Below are positions 55,624 to 64,000 of a stretch of DNA of 64,000 nucleotides, piece by piece. The notes beneath the pieces are model-generated. The model saw only the letters and a program-made list of their open reading frames with translations. It ran no database searches and was not told the origin of the DNA. Position 1 is the stretch's first letter. Every line of letters begins with the position of its first letter. The position numbers and the translations under genes were made by a program. The stretch comes from Insolitispirillum peregrinum (GTDB taxonomy: Bacteria > Pseudomonadota > Alphaproteobacteria > Rhodospirillales > Rhodospirillaceae), in assembly GCF_900156605.1 (NCBI RefSeq), contig NZ_FTOA01000004.1, forward strand, positions 1-64,000, written 5' to 3'.

Positions 55624-57489
55624 ATGAGTCTAAGCACAAAGATTTCCATCGTTTTCGGGGCCATCGCCGTGTGCCTGGTTTCCATGCTGGTGGTGATCAA
55701 CCTGTATGCGTTCCGGTCATTTTCCATCAATGCGTCGACCGAGCACATCCGGACGGCTGCCGAAATCGTGCGCGTCCATCTGACCGAAGCGATGATCAAC
55801 GGGGTGATCGACAAGCGTGAAAGCTTCCTCACCCGCCTGATGGAAGTGCAGGGTCTGTCTTCGGCCCGCGTCATCCGTGGTCCGCAGGTGGTCAAACAGT
55901 TCGGCCCAGGCCTTGGTGGCCGTGAAACCGCATTTGACACCATTGAAGAATCCGTCCTGCAAAACGGTCAGCCGCAGTACGAAGTCATCGAAAGCGACGA
56001 CGGCACGACCTTTCGCGGCACCATTCCCTTTGTCGCCACCGCCAGGGGAACCCCCAACTGCCTGCAGTGCCACGAAGTCCCCGAAGGGGCCGTACTGGGG
56101 GCCGTCACCATGTCAATGTCGGTGGACAACCTGAAATTCCAGGCGGTAATCACCGTGTTTGCCATCGTCGGCATCGTGATGGTGTTTTCCTCGCTGGCGT
56201 TCTTTGTCATTCGCCGCATGATCCGTCCGGTGACCGCCACCGCCCAGAATGTCGAGGAGGCCGTTCAGCGGGCCTTGCGCGGCGATTTCAAGGCCGTTGT
56301 CCGCAAGACCACCAACGATGAACTGGGGCAGATTGCCACCGACATGAACCGCCTGCTGGTCTTTCTGGACGCGGGCCTGACCCGGATCGGCAAGAATGTC
56401 GCCCACCTGACCAACCGCACCACCAGCAGCGACGACAACCTGCTGGAAGCCACCATCGACATGGTTGATGGTCTGACCCGTGCCGCCCATTTCAAGCAGG
56501 CGATCGAAGAAGACGAAACCAAGAGCGAAATTCACCACCGTCTGGCCGAAGTGATGCGGGAAGAATTCCAGTTGCAGGAATATTCCCTCTACGAAATCAT
56601 CCAGAACAAGAACCAGATGGTCCCGGTCTATGTCGATGGCGAGGCGGAAGGTGCCTGCCGCTGGTGTGACCCGCAGATCATGGTCCGCAGCGAAGCCTGT
56701 CGCGCCCGTCGTACCGGCCATCCCGTCGATGGCATCAGCAACCCGGGCATCTGTTACGCCTTCAAGGCTGGCGACCACAACAACGACCGGGTCCATGTCT
56801 GCCTGCCGATCATGCAATCCGGCGCGGTTGGCAACGTCCTGCAACTGGTTGCCCGCCCCGAAGACGAGGAGGACCTGCGCAGCAAGATTCCGCTGATCAA
56901 CGTCTATCTGCGGGAAACCGCCCCGGTGCTGGAAACCAAACGCCTGATGGACTCGCTGCGCGAGTCCAGCCTGCGCGACCCGATGACCGGCCTGAACAAC
57001 CGTCGCTTCCTCGAGGAATATGTCGAAACCCTGGTGGCCAACAGCCAGCGCAACCAGATGGGCCTGACGGTGATGATGCTCGACCTTGACCATTTCAAGA
57101 TGGTCAACGACACCTACGGCCACGACGCGGGCGATGCGGTGCTGAAATCGCTGGCCAAAGTGTTGCGGCAGGCGGTGCGGGCGTCGGACATGGTCATTCG
57201 CTATGGCGGCGAAGAATTCATGATCATTCTGGTGAATACGGTCGGAGACCCCGCCGATCAGGTCGCCGAGAAAATTCGCGCCTCGGTCGAAGCGATGGAA
57301 ACCCATGTCGGGGCCACCACCCTGCGAAAGACCATCTCGATCGGTGTCGCCGATTTCCCCAGCGACAGTGATACCTTCTGGCAGGCGGTCAAATTTGCTG
57401 ACGTTGCGCTGTATCAGGCCAAGGAAAGCGGACGCAACCGCGTGGTCCGCTTTGTCTCGGACATGTGGCAGAACAAGAAAGAGTATTAG
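55624..57489 (+). CDS. Diguanylate cyclase with periplasmic c-type haem sensor
   Basis: 621 aa from the ATG at 55624 (AGGGAA upstream). Order: membrane helix (ISIVFGAIAVCLVSMLVVINL), periplasmic domain (about 35-165) with the haem-attachment motif NCLQCHE, a second membrane helix, HAMP-like linker, a cytoplasmic GAF-like domain with a Cys cluster (CRWCD, EACRARRTG, NPGICYAF), then GGDEF with LDHFKMVNDTYGHDAGD and RYGGEEF. RASD is an I-site. The haem domain resembles DUF3365/Tll0287-like sensors and may sense redox or gas. The stop codon is the first base triplet of repeat copy F. Confidence 0.88.
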   Translation: MSLSTKISIVFGAIAVCLVSMLVVINLYAFRSFSINASTEHIRTAAEIVRVHLTEAMINGVIDKRESFLTRLMEVQGLSSARVIRGPQVVKQFGPGLGGRETAFDTIEESVLQNGQPQYEVIESDDGTTFRGTIPFVATARGTPNCLQCHEVPEGAVLGAVTMSMSVDNLKFQAVITVFAIVGIVMVFSSLAFFVIRRMIRPVTATAQNVEEAVQRALRGDFKAVVRKTTNDELGQIATDMNRLLVFLDAGLTRIGKNVAHLTNRTTSSDDNLLEATIDMVDGLTRAAHFKQAIEEDETKSEIHHRLAEVMREEFQLQEYSLYEIIQNKNQMVPVYVDGEAEGACRWCDPQIMVRSEACRARRTGHPVDGISNPGICYAFKAGDHNNDRVHVCLPIMQSGAVGNVLQLVARPEDEEDLRSKIPLINVYLRETAPVLETKRLMDSLRESSLRDPMTGLNNRRFLEEYVETLVANSQRNQMGLTVMMLDLDHFKMVNDTYGHDAGDAVLKSLAKVLRQAVRASDMVIRYGGEEFMIILVNTVGDPADQVAEKIRASVEAMETHVGATTLRKTISIGVADFPSDSDTFWQAVKFADVALYQAKESGRNRVVRFVSDMWQNKKEY

Positions 57490-57790
57490 ACCAGTGTGCG
57501 TTAAACCTGACGCCACGGTACACGACAGTTTGAAAACAAGAGCGGGCTGCCGCCCGAACCTGCCCGGGGCCTGAGGCCCCGAACCCCCATTTTTCTTTGA
57601 CTATCAAAGTAATGGGGTCTGGGGCCGACCAGCCCCAGCGAGGTGTGGAGCAGCGCTCCATGATCTTGTTTTCTGTTTGTCGTGTACTGTCATCTGACGC
57701 AGGAACGCTGGTCTGATCTTTTGTTTTGTCGCAGTGATTTTGCGCAAAACCGGAACCACTTTTGCGCTCACGGCTCCAGACCAGTGTGCG
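57488..57790 (+). repeat. Composite dispersed repeat, copy F
   Basis: Starts AGACCAGTGTGCG inside the stop codon of the diguanylate cyclase gene. Module 1 closes with AACGCTGGTCT (57704-57714); module 2 has GCGCAAAACCGG...TTTTGCGC. A further AGACCAGTGTGCG (57778-57790) follows, so a second element end abuts it. Hairpin 3 has a changed loop (CTGGGGCCGACCAGCCCCAG). Confidence 0.85.
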
Positions 57791-58266
57791 CAGGCAGCCT
57801 TCCTCCCCCTTTTTGACGCTCACGACCCTTGCGGCCTGGCAGAAAACAAGGCCACCGAAAGGAAGCATCCGGTTCGGGAGTCGCCTTTGGGCACCCGGTC
57901 CGAACCGGTCGCGCGACACGACCCAAACGTATTACACCTACAGGAACAAAGACCACAAAACAAAAGTGTCGATGACCACACCAAGGGTTTGCATAAAATA
58001 GTATATACAGCCGCACTATACCTATGCCCCATCAGGATCGTGCACTCTGCCGCATAAAAGGGATTGATCAACGTTCACCTGCTACCTATTCTCAATGGGA
58101 CAGAGGGTTGCCCCATCGCTACAGAGGTGGCGGGCACGGGGATCAACCCTTCCGTAACAGTTCGCAAACACCTGCGGCCTCATACAAAAGGCTGACTCCA
58201 GTTTTACTGCGTCAGACCCGTTGTCTATTCGATGCAGGTGCTTTGCCCCAGTGCGAGGGCTTGACC
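57791..58266. other. Upstream region of the XRE regulator
   Basis: About 475 bp without a supported gene. The segment 57985-58030 is AT-rich (ATAAAATAGTATATACAG) and likely promoter-bearing. In-frame codons extend upstream of the chosen regulator start, but without family resemblance. Confidence 0.4.
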
Positions 58267-58908
58267 GTGCAAGAACGGCTTATCCGACATATTCGAGAAT
58301 CCCTTGGGTTCACCCAGCAGGAATTCGCTGCCAGCTTGGGGATCAGCCAGGCCACCGTCTCGCGCTGGGAAGCTGGCCGTGTCAGCCCGGACATCGAAAT
58401 GCGCCGCCGCATTCATGATCTGGCGCGCAAGGACCGCGGGATGGTCGATGCGCCGCTGTTCGCCCTGATCCGTCGTTCGCCGAGCTATATGGCCCTGCTG
58501 GACATGGACATGCGGGTGATGGCCCTGTCCGACACCGCCGCCGCCCTGCACCGCCTGTCGGCCCGCGAGGCCTGTGGTGTCAACTATCGCCCGTTCTTCA
58601 GCGAAGACCTGGAAGAAGCCTATAACCAGTCGCTGGCCGCCGGTTTCTTTACCGGCAACACCCTGAACGTTGACCTGTGCTGCCGCATGCTGACCCTGCA
58701 GGGTGAGACTGTGTACATGCGCGGGACCTGGCACATCGTGCACCGCCCGTCCAACGGCCACCCGCTGTTGATCTGGCAGGGCGAGCAGATCAGCGAAGCC
58801 GAATACCTGTCGACCTCGGCCGAACAGGGTGTGGTCCGTGTCGTTGGCCTGCACGAATGGCTGGAAGACGGCATGCCGAACGGCTCACAGATCGAGGCTG
58901 TTGCCTGA
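58267..58908 (+). CDS. XRE-family helix-turn-helix regulator with PAS-like domain
   Basis: 213 aa from the GTG at 58267 (GAGGG 7 bp upstream); the ORF is open from an ATG at 58024 but that extension has no homology. HTH: LGFTQQEFAASLGISQATVSRWEAGR. The remaining 140 residues look like a PAS fold (MALLDMDMRVMALSDTAAAL, GTWHIVHRPSNGHPLLIW). It is 2 bp from the KefB-like gene, so they are translationally coupled and the regulator probably controls the antiporter. Confidence 0.8.
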   Translation: MQERLIRHIRESLGFTQQEFAASLGISQATVSRWEAGRVSPDIEMRRRIHDLARKDRGMVDAPLFALIRRSPSYMALLDMDMRVMALSDTAAALHRLSAREACGVNYRPFFSEDLEEAYNQSLAAGFFTGNTLNVDLCCRMLTLQGETVYMRGTWHIVHRPSNGHPLLIWQGEQISEAEYLSTSAEQGVVRVVGLHEWLEDGMPNGSQIEAVA

Positions 58909-58910
58909 CA

Positions 58911-60650
58911 ATGCCTGAACACGCCATTGGCGGTTTTGAAGCGGCGCTGATCCTGTTGATCAGCGCCGTCGTCTTTGTACCGCTTGCTGTCCGTTTCAAC
59001 ATCGGCTCCATTCTTGGCTATCTGGGGGCTGGCGCGCTGGTCGGGCCCTCGGGGCTGGGGCTGATCCAGAATGTCGATGCCGTGCGCCACCTCGCCGAAT
59101 TCGGGGTGGTGTTTCTGTTGTTCGTCATCGGCATCGAGATGAAACCATCCCGCCTGTGGCTGATGCGACGGCAGGTTTTCGGTCTGGGCGGCAGTCAGGT
59201 CCTGATCACCGGTGCGGTGCTGGCCTCAGCCATTGTCTTTCTGCCCCTGTTTCCCTCGCCGCTGAATGTGGGACAGGCGTCCCTGATCGGGCTGGGGCTG
59301 GCCCTGTCATCGACCGCGATGGGGTTGCAAATCCTGGCGGAACGGCGCGAGCTATCGGCTCCCCATGGCCGCAGCGCCTTTGCCATCCTGCTGCTGCAGG
59401 ACCTGATGGTGCCGGTCTTGCTGGCGATGGTGCCGATGATGGCCAACAAAACCGATGAATTCGGGGATGAACTGGCCTTTGCCGCCATCGAAGCCTTCGG
59501 GATGATCTTTGCCGCCTTGCTGATTGGCCGCCTGATGCTGCGCCGGGTTCTGCGGGTGGTCGCCCAAAGCCGCAGCTCGGAAATCTTTACCGCCGTCGCC
59601 CTGCTGATTGTCCTCAGCATGGCGTGGATCAGCGAACAGGCCGGGCTGTCGCAGGCTCTGGGGGCCTTTCTGGCCGGTTTGTTGCTGGCCGACTCTGAAT
59701 ACCGCCACCAGATTGAAGGCGACATCCAGCCGTTCCGCGGCCTGCTGCTGGGCCTGTTTTTCATCGGCGTCGGCATGAGCATCGACTTGCGGCTGCTGCT
59801 GACCGACTGGCCGCTGATTCTCGCCCTGCTGGTCGGACTGATGGCCATCAAGACACTGGTCCTGATCCCGTTGTGTGGCCTGTTCGGACAGGACTGGCGC
59901 GACGGTACCCGCGTCGGCCTGCTGTTGTCGCAGGGTGGCGAGTTTGCCTTTGTGCTGTTTGGCATCGCCATCAGCCAGAACGTTCTGTCGCCCCAGATCG
60001 GCAGCATGCTGGTGCTGCTGGTTTCCCTGTCAATGGCGCTGACCCCGCTGGTCGTTCTGGCTGCTGAACGTCTGCACCACCGGTTGTCGCCAGTCACCAC
60101 CACGTTGCGAGCAGATACCCCGCCCGAGCCCCGCACCAACGAAGCCCACGTCATCATTGCCGGGTTCGGTCGGGTCGGTCGTACGGTGGCCGTTCTGCTG
60201 AAAGCGGCGGGCAAACCCTATCTCGCCTTTGACAAGGATCTGGAGCGGGTCGCACGCGGGCGGGCTGCGGGCTTTGAGGTCTTTTACGGCGATTCCAGCA
60301 GGCCCGAGGTGCTGCGCGCCGGTCACGCCGCCCGTGCGGCGTTGCTGGTGGTCACCCTTGATGATCCCGGAACCACCACCCGGCTGGTGGCCTGCATCCA
60401 CCAGCAGTTCCCGGATTTGCCGATCCATGCCCGTGCCCGCGATCTGGTGCATTCGCAATCCCTGCATTCCAGCGGTGCCTTGCAGGTGGTACCGGAAACC
60501 CTCGAAGCCAGCCTGATTCTGGGGGACAAGGTTCTGACCGCCCTTGGCATGGCCAGTTCGGACGTTTCAGCCGTCATCCACGCCCAGCGCGAGAATGGCT
60601 ATGCCCTGCTGATGCAATCAGGTCTGGCGCAGGACCCTGCCGGGAATTAG
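58911..60650 (+). CDS. KefB-like monovalent cation:proton antiporter with TrkA-N domain
   Basis: 579 aa. About 11-12 membrane helices of the CPA2 family (NIGSILGYLGAGALVGPSGLG near the N-terminus) precede a cytosolic RCK/TrkA-N domain (HVIIAGFGRVGRTVAVLL) that binds NAD(H) and gates transport. It expels K+ or exchanges Na+/K+ for H+. Three Glu/Asp/Arg-rich segments after the RCK domain are regular. The stop codon TAG lies in the first bases of repeat copy G. Confidence 0.92.
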   Translation: MPEHAIGGFEAALILLISAVVFVPLAVRFNIGSILGYLGAGALVGPSGLGLIQNVDAVRHLAEFGVVFLLFVIGIEMKPSRLWLMRRQVFGLGGSQVLITGAVLASAIVFLPLFPSPLNVGQASLIGLGLALSSTAMGLQILAERRELSAPHGRSAFAILLLQDLMVPVLLAMVPMMANKTDEFGDELAFAAIEAFGMIFAALLIGRLMLRRVLRVVAQSRSSEIFTAVALLIVLSMAWISEQAGLSQALGAFLAGLLLADSEYRHQIEGDIQPFRGLLLGLFFIGVGMSIDLRLLLTDWPLILALLVGLMAIKTLVLIPLCGLFGQDWRDGTRVGLLLSQGGEFAFVLFGIAISQNVLSPQIGSMLVLLVSLSMALTPLVVLAAERLHHRLSPVTTTLRADTPPEPRTNEAHVIIAGFGRVGRTVAVLLKAAGKPYLAFDKDLERVARGRAAGFEVFYGDSSRPEVLRAGHAARAALLVVTLDDPGTTTRLVACIHQQFPDLPIHARARDLVHSQSLHSSGALQVVPETLEASLILGDKVLTALGMASSDVSAVIHAQRENGYALLMQSGLAQDPAGN

Positions 60651-60918
60651 AGTATTGTGCGTGAAATCTGACGCCACAGGACACGACAGTTTCTGAAAAA
60701 GAATGAGCTACCGCCCAGACCCGTTTGGGACCTGAGGCCCCAAGCCCCTTTTTTCTTTCAATATCAAATCAATGGGGTCCGGGGCCTCAAGGCCCCGGCG
60801 AGGTGTGGAGCAGCGCTCCACGTTACTGTCGTGTACTGTGAGGCACACTGGTCTAACCTTTTGGTGTGCCACAGTGATGGTGCGCAAAACCGGTTCCCGC
60901 TTTTGCGCACGATGCTTT
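60649..60918 (+). repeat. Composite dispersed repeat, copy G
   Basis: Starts AGAGTATTGTGCG in the stop codon of the antiporter gene. Hairpins CCGGGGCCTCAAGGCCCCGG and GGAGCAGCGCTCC are present; TTGGGACCTGAGGCCCCAA carries one mismatch. Module 1 closes CACACTGGTCT at 60854, and module 2 (GTGCGCAAAACCGGTTCCCG...TTTTGCGCAC) ends near 60918. Confidence 0.8.
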
Positions 60919-60970
60919 ATGCTTCAGACAGGCTCCCCCATCGGCCTTTCCTCTGATAGCAGGGCATCCC

Positions 60971-61843
60971 ATGACTCTTGCGCACATCAGCCTGTCTTCC
61001 CGCGCCCTTTCCGATCACGATCTGACCCGCCTGTTGCACGAAGACGCCCCGCACGGCGATCTGACCACCAGCAGCCTCGGCATCAGCGGCCACCCCGGCC
61101 AGATGACCTTCCGCGCCCGTGGCCCGCAACGGCTATCCTGTAGTGAAGACGCCGCCCGCCTGATCGAACTCGCCGGAGCAACCATCCTGTCCGTTCGCCC
61201 CTCTGGCAGCACTCTGGCCGATCAGGACGAAATCCTGCATGCCGAAGGCCCGGCAGGAGCCTTGCTGCTGGCGTGGAAAGTGGCCCAGACCTTGCTGGAA
61301 TACACCGCTGGCATCGCCAGCACCACGGCGGCACTGGTTGCGGCCAGCCGTCGCCCGGATGGCAGTGGCCCGCTGATTGCCTGCACCCGCAAGACCTTCC
61401 CCGGCACCCGTGCCCTTGCTGCCCGCGCGGTCCGCGATGGCGGAGGGATCATGCATCGCCTCGGCCTGTCGGAAACGATCCTGCTGTTTCCCGAACACAC
61501 CCCTTTTACCGACCTGATCACCGCCATCAGCCATCTGCGCGCCGCAGCGCCGGAAAAACGGGTGGTGGTCGAAGTTGGTTCCCTTGCTTCCGCCCAGCAG
61601 GCGGTCCATGCCGGAGCCGATGTCTTGCAACTGGAGAAGTTTTCTCCCCCCAATGTGGCGGAGGTCACCCAGTGGGTCAGCACCCATGCCCCCCAGTGCA
61701 TCGTCGCCGCTGCCGGGGGCATAACCCCTGACAACGCAGCAGCCTATGCGGCAGCAGGGGCCGATGTGCTGGTCACATCCTGGCCATACTTTGCCCCGCC
61801 ACGGGATGTCAGCGTCAGCATTACCGCCAAGGCATCGGCCTGA
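60971..61843 (+). CDS. modD: ModD protein (quinolinate phosphoribosyltransferase homologue)
   Basis: 290 aa. NadC-like fold: the N-terminal LTRLLHEDAPHGDLTTSSLGI, CTRKTFPGTRALAARAVRDGG and VVVEVGSLASAQQAVHAGADVLQLEKF. The TRKTFPGTR form is typical of ModD rather than NadC, which usually has TRKTTPGLR. ModD is associated with molybdate transport genes, but none lie beside it here. Catalytic activity in the family is not established. Confidence 0.85.
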   Translation: MTLAHISLSSRALSDHDLTRLLHEDAPHGDLTTSSLGISGHPGQMTFRARGPQRLSCSEDAARLIELAGATILSVRPSGSTLADQDEILHAEGPAGALLLAWKVAQTLLEYTAGIASTTAALVAASRRPDGSGPLIACTRKTFPGTRALAARAVRDGGGIMHRLGLSETILLFPEHTPFTDLITAISHLRAAAPEKRVVVEVGSLASAQQAVHAGADVLQLEKFSPPNVAEVTQWVSTHAPQCIVAAAGGITPDNAAAYAAAGADVLVTSWPYFAPPRDVSVSITAKASA

Positions 61844-61852
61844 AAGCAATCA

Positions 61853-61912
61853 GTGCAAAAAAGGGCCGCAAGACACGACAGCAGTAAGCAAGGTCATGGA
61901 GCACGGCTCTAG
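61853..61912 (-). repeat. Remnant of the dispersed repeat (fragment H)
   Basis: GACACGACAG and CATGGAGCACGGCTCTAG resemble the TIR core and the GGAGC-containing end of the element. It is too decayed for boundaries to be fixed. It lies between modD and the convergent permease gene, 0-3 bp from the latter's stop. Confidence 0.4.
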
Positions 61913-61914
61913 CC

Positions 61915-63711
61915 TCAGAACGGCCAGAACAGCGGGATGACCAACACCGCCACGATACCGACAATGATGTTCATCGGAATCCCGACCCGCAGGAAGTCAG
62001 AGAAGCGATAACCACCGGCAGAGTAAACCATGGTGTTGGTCTGATAGCCGATCGGGGTGGCAAAACTGGCCGACGCTCCGAACATCACCGCCACCACGAA
62101 CGGACGCGGGTCCACCCCCAACTGATGGGCCAACCCCACGACCACCGGGGTCATGATCACCCCGACCGCATTGTTGCTGACGATTTCGGTCAGGAAGGAG
62201 GTCAGAACATAAATGGCCGCCAGCATCACCCATGGCGACAAGCCATCGAACAGCGGCACCAGCCCGCTGACCACCATCTCGACCGAACCGGCTTTTTCCA
62301 TCGCCGTCCCGACACCCAGCATGGCAAAAATCAGGATCAGGATACGCCAGTCAACCGAACGATAGGCCTCATCGGCATCCACACAGCGCGTCAGCAGGAC
62401 GACTGCTACGCCGATCACCGCCAGACCGGCAATCGGAACCCACTCAAGGGCGGCAATCACCATGATCGCCAGCACCACGACCATCACGATCGGGGCCTTG
62501 GACCGGCGCAGCGGCTGTTCTTCCGGCTCGGCCAGATTGATCAGGCGTTCAGCGGTTGCCAGACGGCGCATGTCATCGGGCGTCCCTTCCAGTAACAGGG
62601 CGTCGCCGACCTCCAGCACCACGTCATCCATGTTGCCGCGCAGGTTTTCCCCCGCCCGGTGAACAGCCAGCGGATAGACGCCATAGCGACGGCGAATGCG
62701 GACCGAGCCCAGCCGGTTGCCGACCAGCGGCGACGATGGCCCCACCAGACCTTCGGCGATCACTGTTTCGCGGGCAGCCATCGGCTCCAGGGCGTTGCCC
62801 TTGGGGAAATCCACCTGCCCTTCATCGCGCAGACTCATCACCTCGGCCACGCGGGTTTTCAGGATCACCCGGTCGCCGCCCTGCAATTCGACGCTGTCCA
62901 TCACCCGCCGCATGGATTCTTCGCCGCGCAGAACGTCAATCACCCGGCCATTGGCCCGCTTGAACAGCGCCACCTCCAGCGGCTTGCGTCCGATCAGGGG
63001 GGAACTGATCGGAATCAGGACTTCGGTCAGGAAATTGCTGCGCCGCCCGTCACCCAACAGTGAAGTCACGGTATCCCGCTCGGGCAACAGCCGCTGCCCC
63101 ACCAGCAACAGGTACAACAGGCCCACCGTTCCCATCACAATGCCGGGCAGGGTGATTTCAAACATCCCGAACGGTTCCAGCCCCTGCGCCCGCGCCACCC
63201 CGTCCACCAGCAGGTTGGTTGAGGTGCCGATCATGGTACAGGTGCCCCCCAGAATGGTGGCATAGCTGAGCGGGATCAGCATTTTCGACGGAGCCTGATT
63301 CAGGGTGCGGCACAGCCCCATCACCACCGGCATCATCACGATCACCACCGGCGTGTTGTTGATGAAGGCCGAGGCCAGCATCACCAGCACCAGCATCACG
63401 ATCATCGCCAGCGCCGGCCGTCCAGCCGCCACCGCACTCATCATTTTACCAAGGGCTTCGATGGCCCCGGTACGCATCAAGACTCCGGACAAAACGAACA
63501 TTGCCCCGATGGTTGCCGGAGCACTGTTGGAAAAAACCTTCAGCAGGTCATTGGTATCAAGCAACCCCAGTGTCAGCAGCAAGGCCACACAGGCGACCGC
63601 GATGGTATCAGGCGGATATTTTTCCCACACGAATGCGGCAAACAACAGCGCGATGACGACAAGGACGACAACACCCGCATAGGGTTGCAGCCCCAGCAAT
63701 TGCATCAGCAT
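61915..63711 (-). CDS. SLC13/DASS-family permease with TrkA-C domains
   Basis: 598 aa from the ATG at 63711 (AAAGGGG upstream). About 11-12 membrane helices with NNTPVVIVMMPVVMG, GTSTNLLVDGVA and, in the second half, VSNNAVGVIMTPVVVGLA and IGYQTNTMVYSAGGYRF. Two TrkA-C (RCK_C) regulatory domains lie between the halves (about residues 205-290 and 295-380). It likely imports dicarboxylate, sulfate or similar anions with Na+. Confidence 0.9.
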   Translation of the reverse strand: MLMQLLGLQPYAGVVVLVVIALLFAAFVWEKYPPDTIAVACVALLLTLGLLDTNDLLKVFSNSAPATIGAMFVLSGVLMRTGAIEALGKMMSAVAAGRPALAMIVMLVLVMLASAFINNTPVVIVMMPVVMGLCRTLNQAPSKMLIPLSYATILGGTCTMIGTSTNLLVDGVARAQGLEPFGMFEITLPGIVMGTVGLLYLLLVGQRLLPERDTVTSLLGDGRRSNFLTEVLIPISSPLIGRKPLEVALFKRANGRVIDVLRGEESMRRVMDSVELQGGDRVILKTRVAEVMSLRDEGQVDFPKGNALEPMAARETVIAEGLVGPSSPLVGNRLGSVRIRRRYGVYPLAVHRAGENLRGNMDDVVLEVGDALLLEGTPDDMRRLATAERLINLAEPEEQPLRRSKAPIVMVVVLAIMVIAALEWVPIAGLAVIGVAVVLLTRCVDADEAYRSVDWRILILIFAMLGVGTAMEKAGSVEMVVSGLVPLFDGLSPWVMLAAIYVLTSFLTEIVSNNAVGVIMTPVVVGLAHQLGVDPRPFVVAVMFGASASFATPIGYQTNTMVYSAGGYRFSDFLRVGIPMNIIVGIVAVLVIPLFWPF

Positions 63712-63752
63712 GATCCGCGACCCCTTTGGCAGACTGTGAAAGTCTTTTGCAC

Positions 63753-63785
63753 CCCGGCCCCCCGGTTGCTCACCGGGGGGCCGGG
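63753..63785. other. Perfect 14-bp GC hairpin
   Basis: CCCGGCCCCCCGGT (63753-63766) and ACCGGGGGGCCGGG (63772-63785) with a 5-nt loop. Neither strand shows a T run, so it is not a standard terminator. It lies between the end of the epimerase gene and the start of the permease gene, both minus strand, and may separate their transcripts. Confidence 0.7.
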
Positions 63786-63864
63786 CATTGGGCAGGCACA
63801 ATATCCAGATTCATCTTTTTTAAAAGGTATTATTCTGCGCAAACAACACTTACGGGTCGTTATT

Positions 63865-64000
63865 TTAAACCTGATAGTACGAACGATACCAGTCAACAAA
63901 GGCCCCGACCCCGTGTTCAACGGTGGTGGTCGGGCGGTACCCGGTATCCCGCTCCAGTGCCGAGGTATCAGCAAAGGTCGCCGACACGTCGCCGGGCTGC
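63865..64000 (-). CDS. C-terminal end of an NAD-dependent nucleotide-sugar epimerase (partial)
   Basis: 45 codons run to the TAA at 63865-63867. The frame reads QPGDVSATFADTSALERDTG, then YRPTTTVEHGVGAFVDWYRSY. This is the usual C-terminal signature of UDP-glucuronate/UDP-glucose 4-epimerase-type SDR enzymes. The N-terminal part lies beyond the window edge. Confidence 0.85.
   Translation of the reverse strand, partial: QPGDVSATFADTSALERDTGYRPTTTVEHGVGAFVDWYRSYYQV

Overview
The window is GC-rich, densely coded chromosomal DNA of an alphaproteobacterium, most likely a Rhodospirillales member. The class I lysyl-tRNA synthetase, precorrin-8X methylmutase CobH, ModD, EmrAB-type efflux, several c-di-GMP enzymes and alpha-type intergenic repeats all fit this; the exact genus is inference. 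The long antisense ORFs are shadows of GC-rich codon use.

Left edge (1-5717): an accessory island of visibly lower GC. It carries two convergent genes that overlap tail-to-tail: an Mrr-like nuclease/STAND-type ATPase/TPR protein (plus strand) and a frameshifted GT4 glycosyltransferase with an APH-like C-terminal domain (minus strand). A perfect inverted repeat of at least 26 bp bounds it, and the start codon of each gene lies inside a repeat arm. This looks like an invertible or swap cassette and is the strongest candidate for an undescribed system. The left flank is outside the window.

6-18 kb: acetoacetyl-CoA synthetase and a LysE exporter; two DUF1842/DUF1843-type proteins followed by a radical SAM/SPASM enzyme with a C-terminal zinc ribbon (a probable peptide-maturation locus); an ALDH7-type dehydrogenase, a secreted lipase-like protein, a universal stress protein and a B12-binding radical SAM protein.

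18-26 kb: a ureide (purine) catabolism locus. Allantoicase and ureidoglycolate lyase make glyoxylate, which malate synthase G consumes. Malate synthase is in an operon with a polar amino-acid-type ABC importer, divergent from a FadR-type regulator whose candidate operators lie in the shared intergenic region.

26-44 kb: LysM protein, NfeD/SPFH pair, a divergent EF-G-like GTPase, an adenylate cyclase, an EmrAB efflux operon with divergent TetR, a GGDEF protein, a possible HD-GYP/Nudix/CobH/MoeB operon, and a GNAT/PIG-L/UbiD run.

44-64 kb: a globin-coupled chemoreceptor with a CZB zinc domain, LysK, a membrane-anchored bactofilin and an OmpA lipoprotein, a double cold-shock-domain protein, MoeA, two identical tRNA-Arg(ACG) genes in a 289-bp tandem duplication, a DUF2786 protein, a diguanylate cyclase with a periplasmic CxxCH haem motif, an XRE regulator coupled to a KefB-like antiporter, ModD, a DASS-type permease, and the 3' end of a nucleotide-sugar epimerase.

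A family of composite repeats of up to about 300 bp occurs at least seven times, plus fragments, almost always just 3' of genes. Its copies show inverted ends, several internal hairpins with compensatory base changes, and termini that coincide with the stop codons of neighbouring genes.
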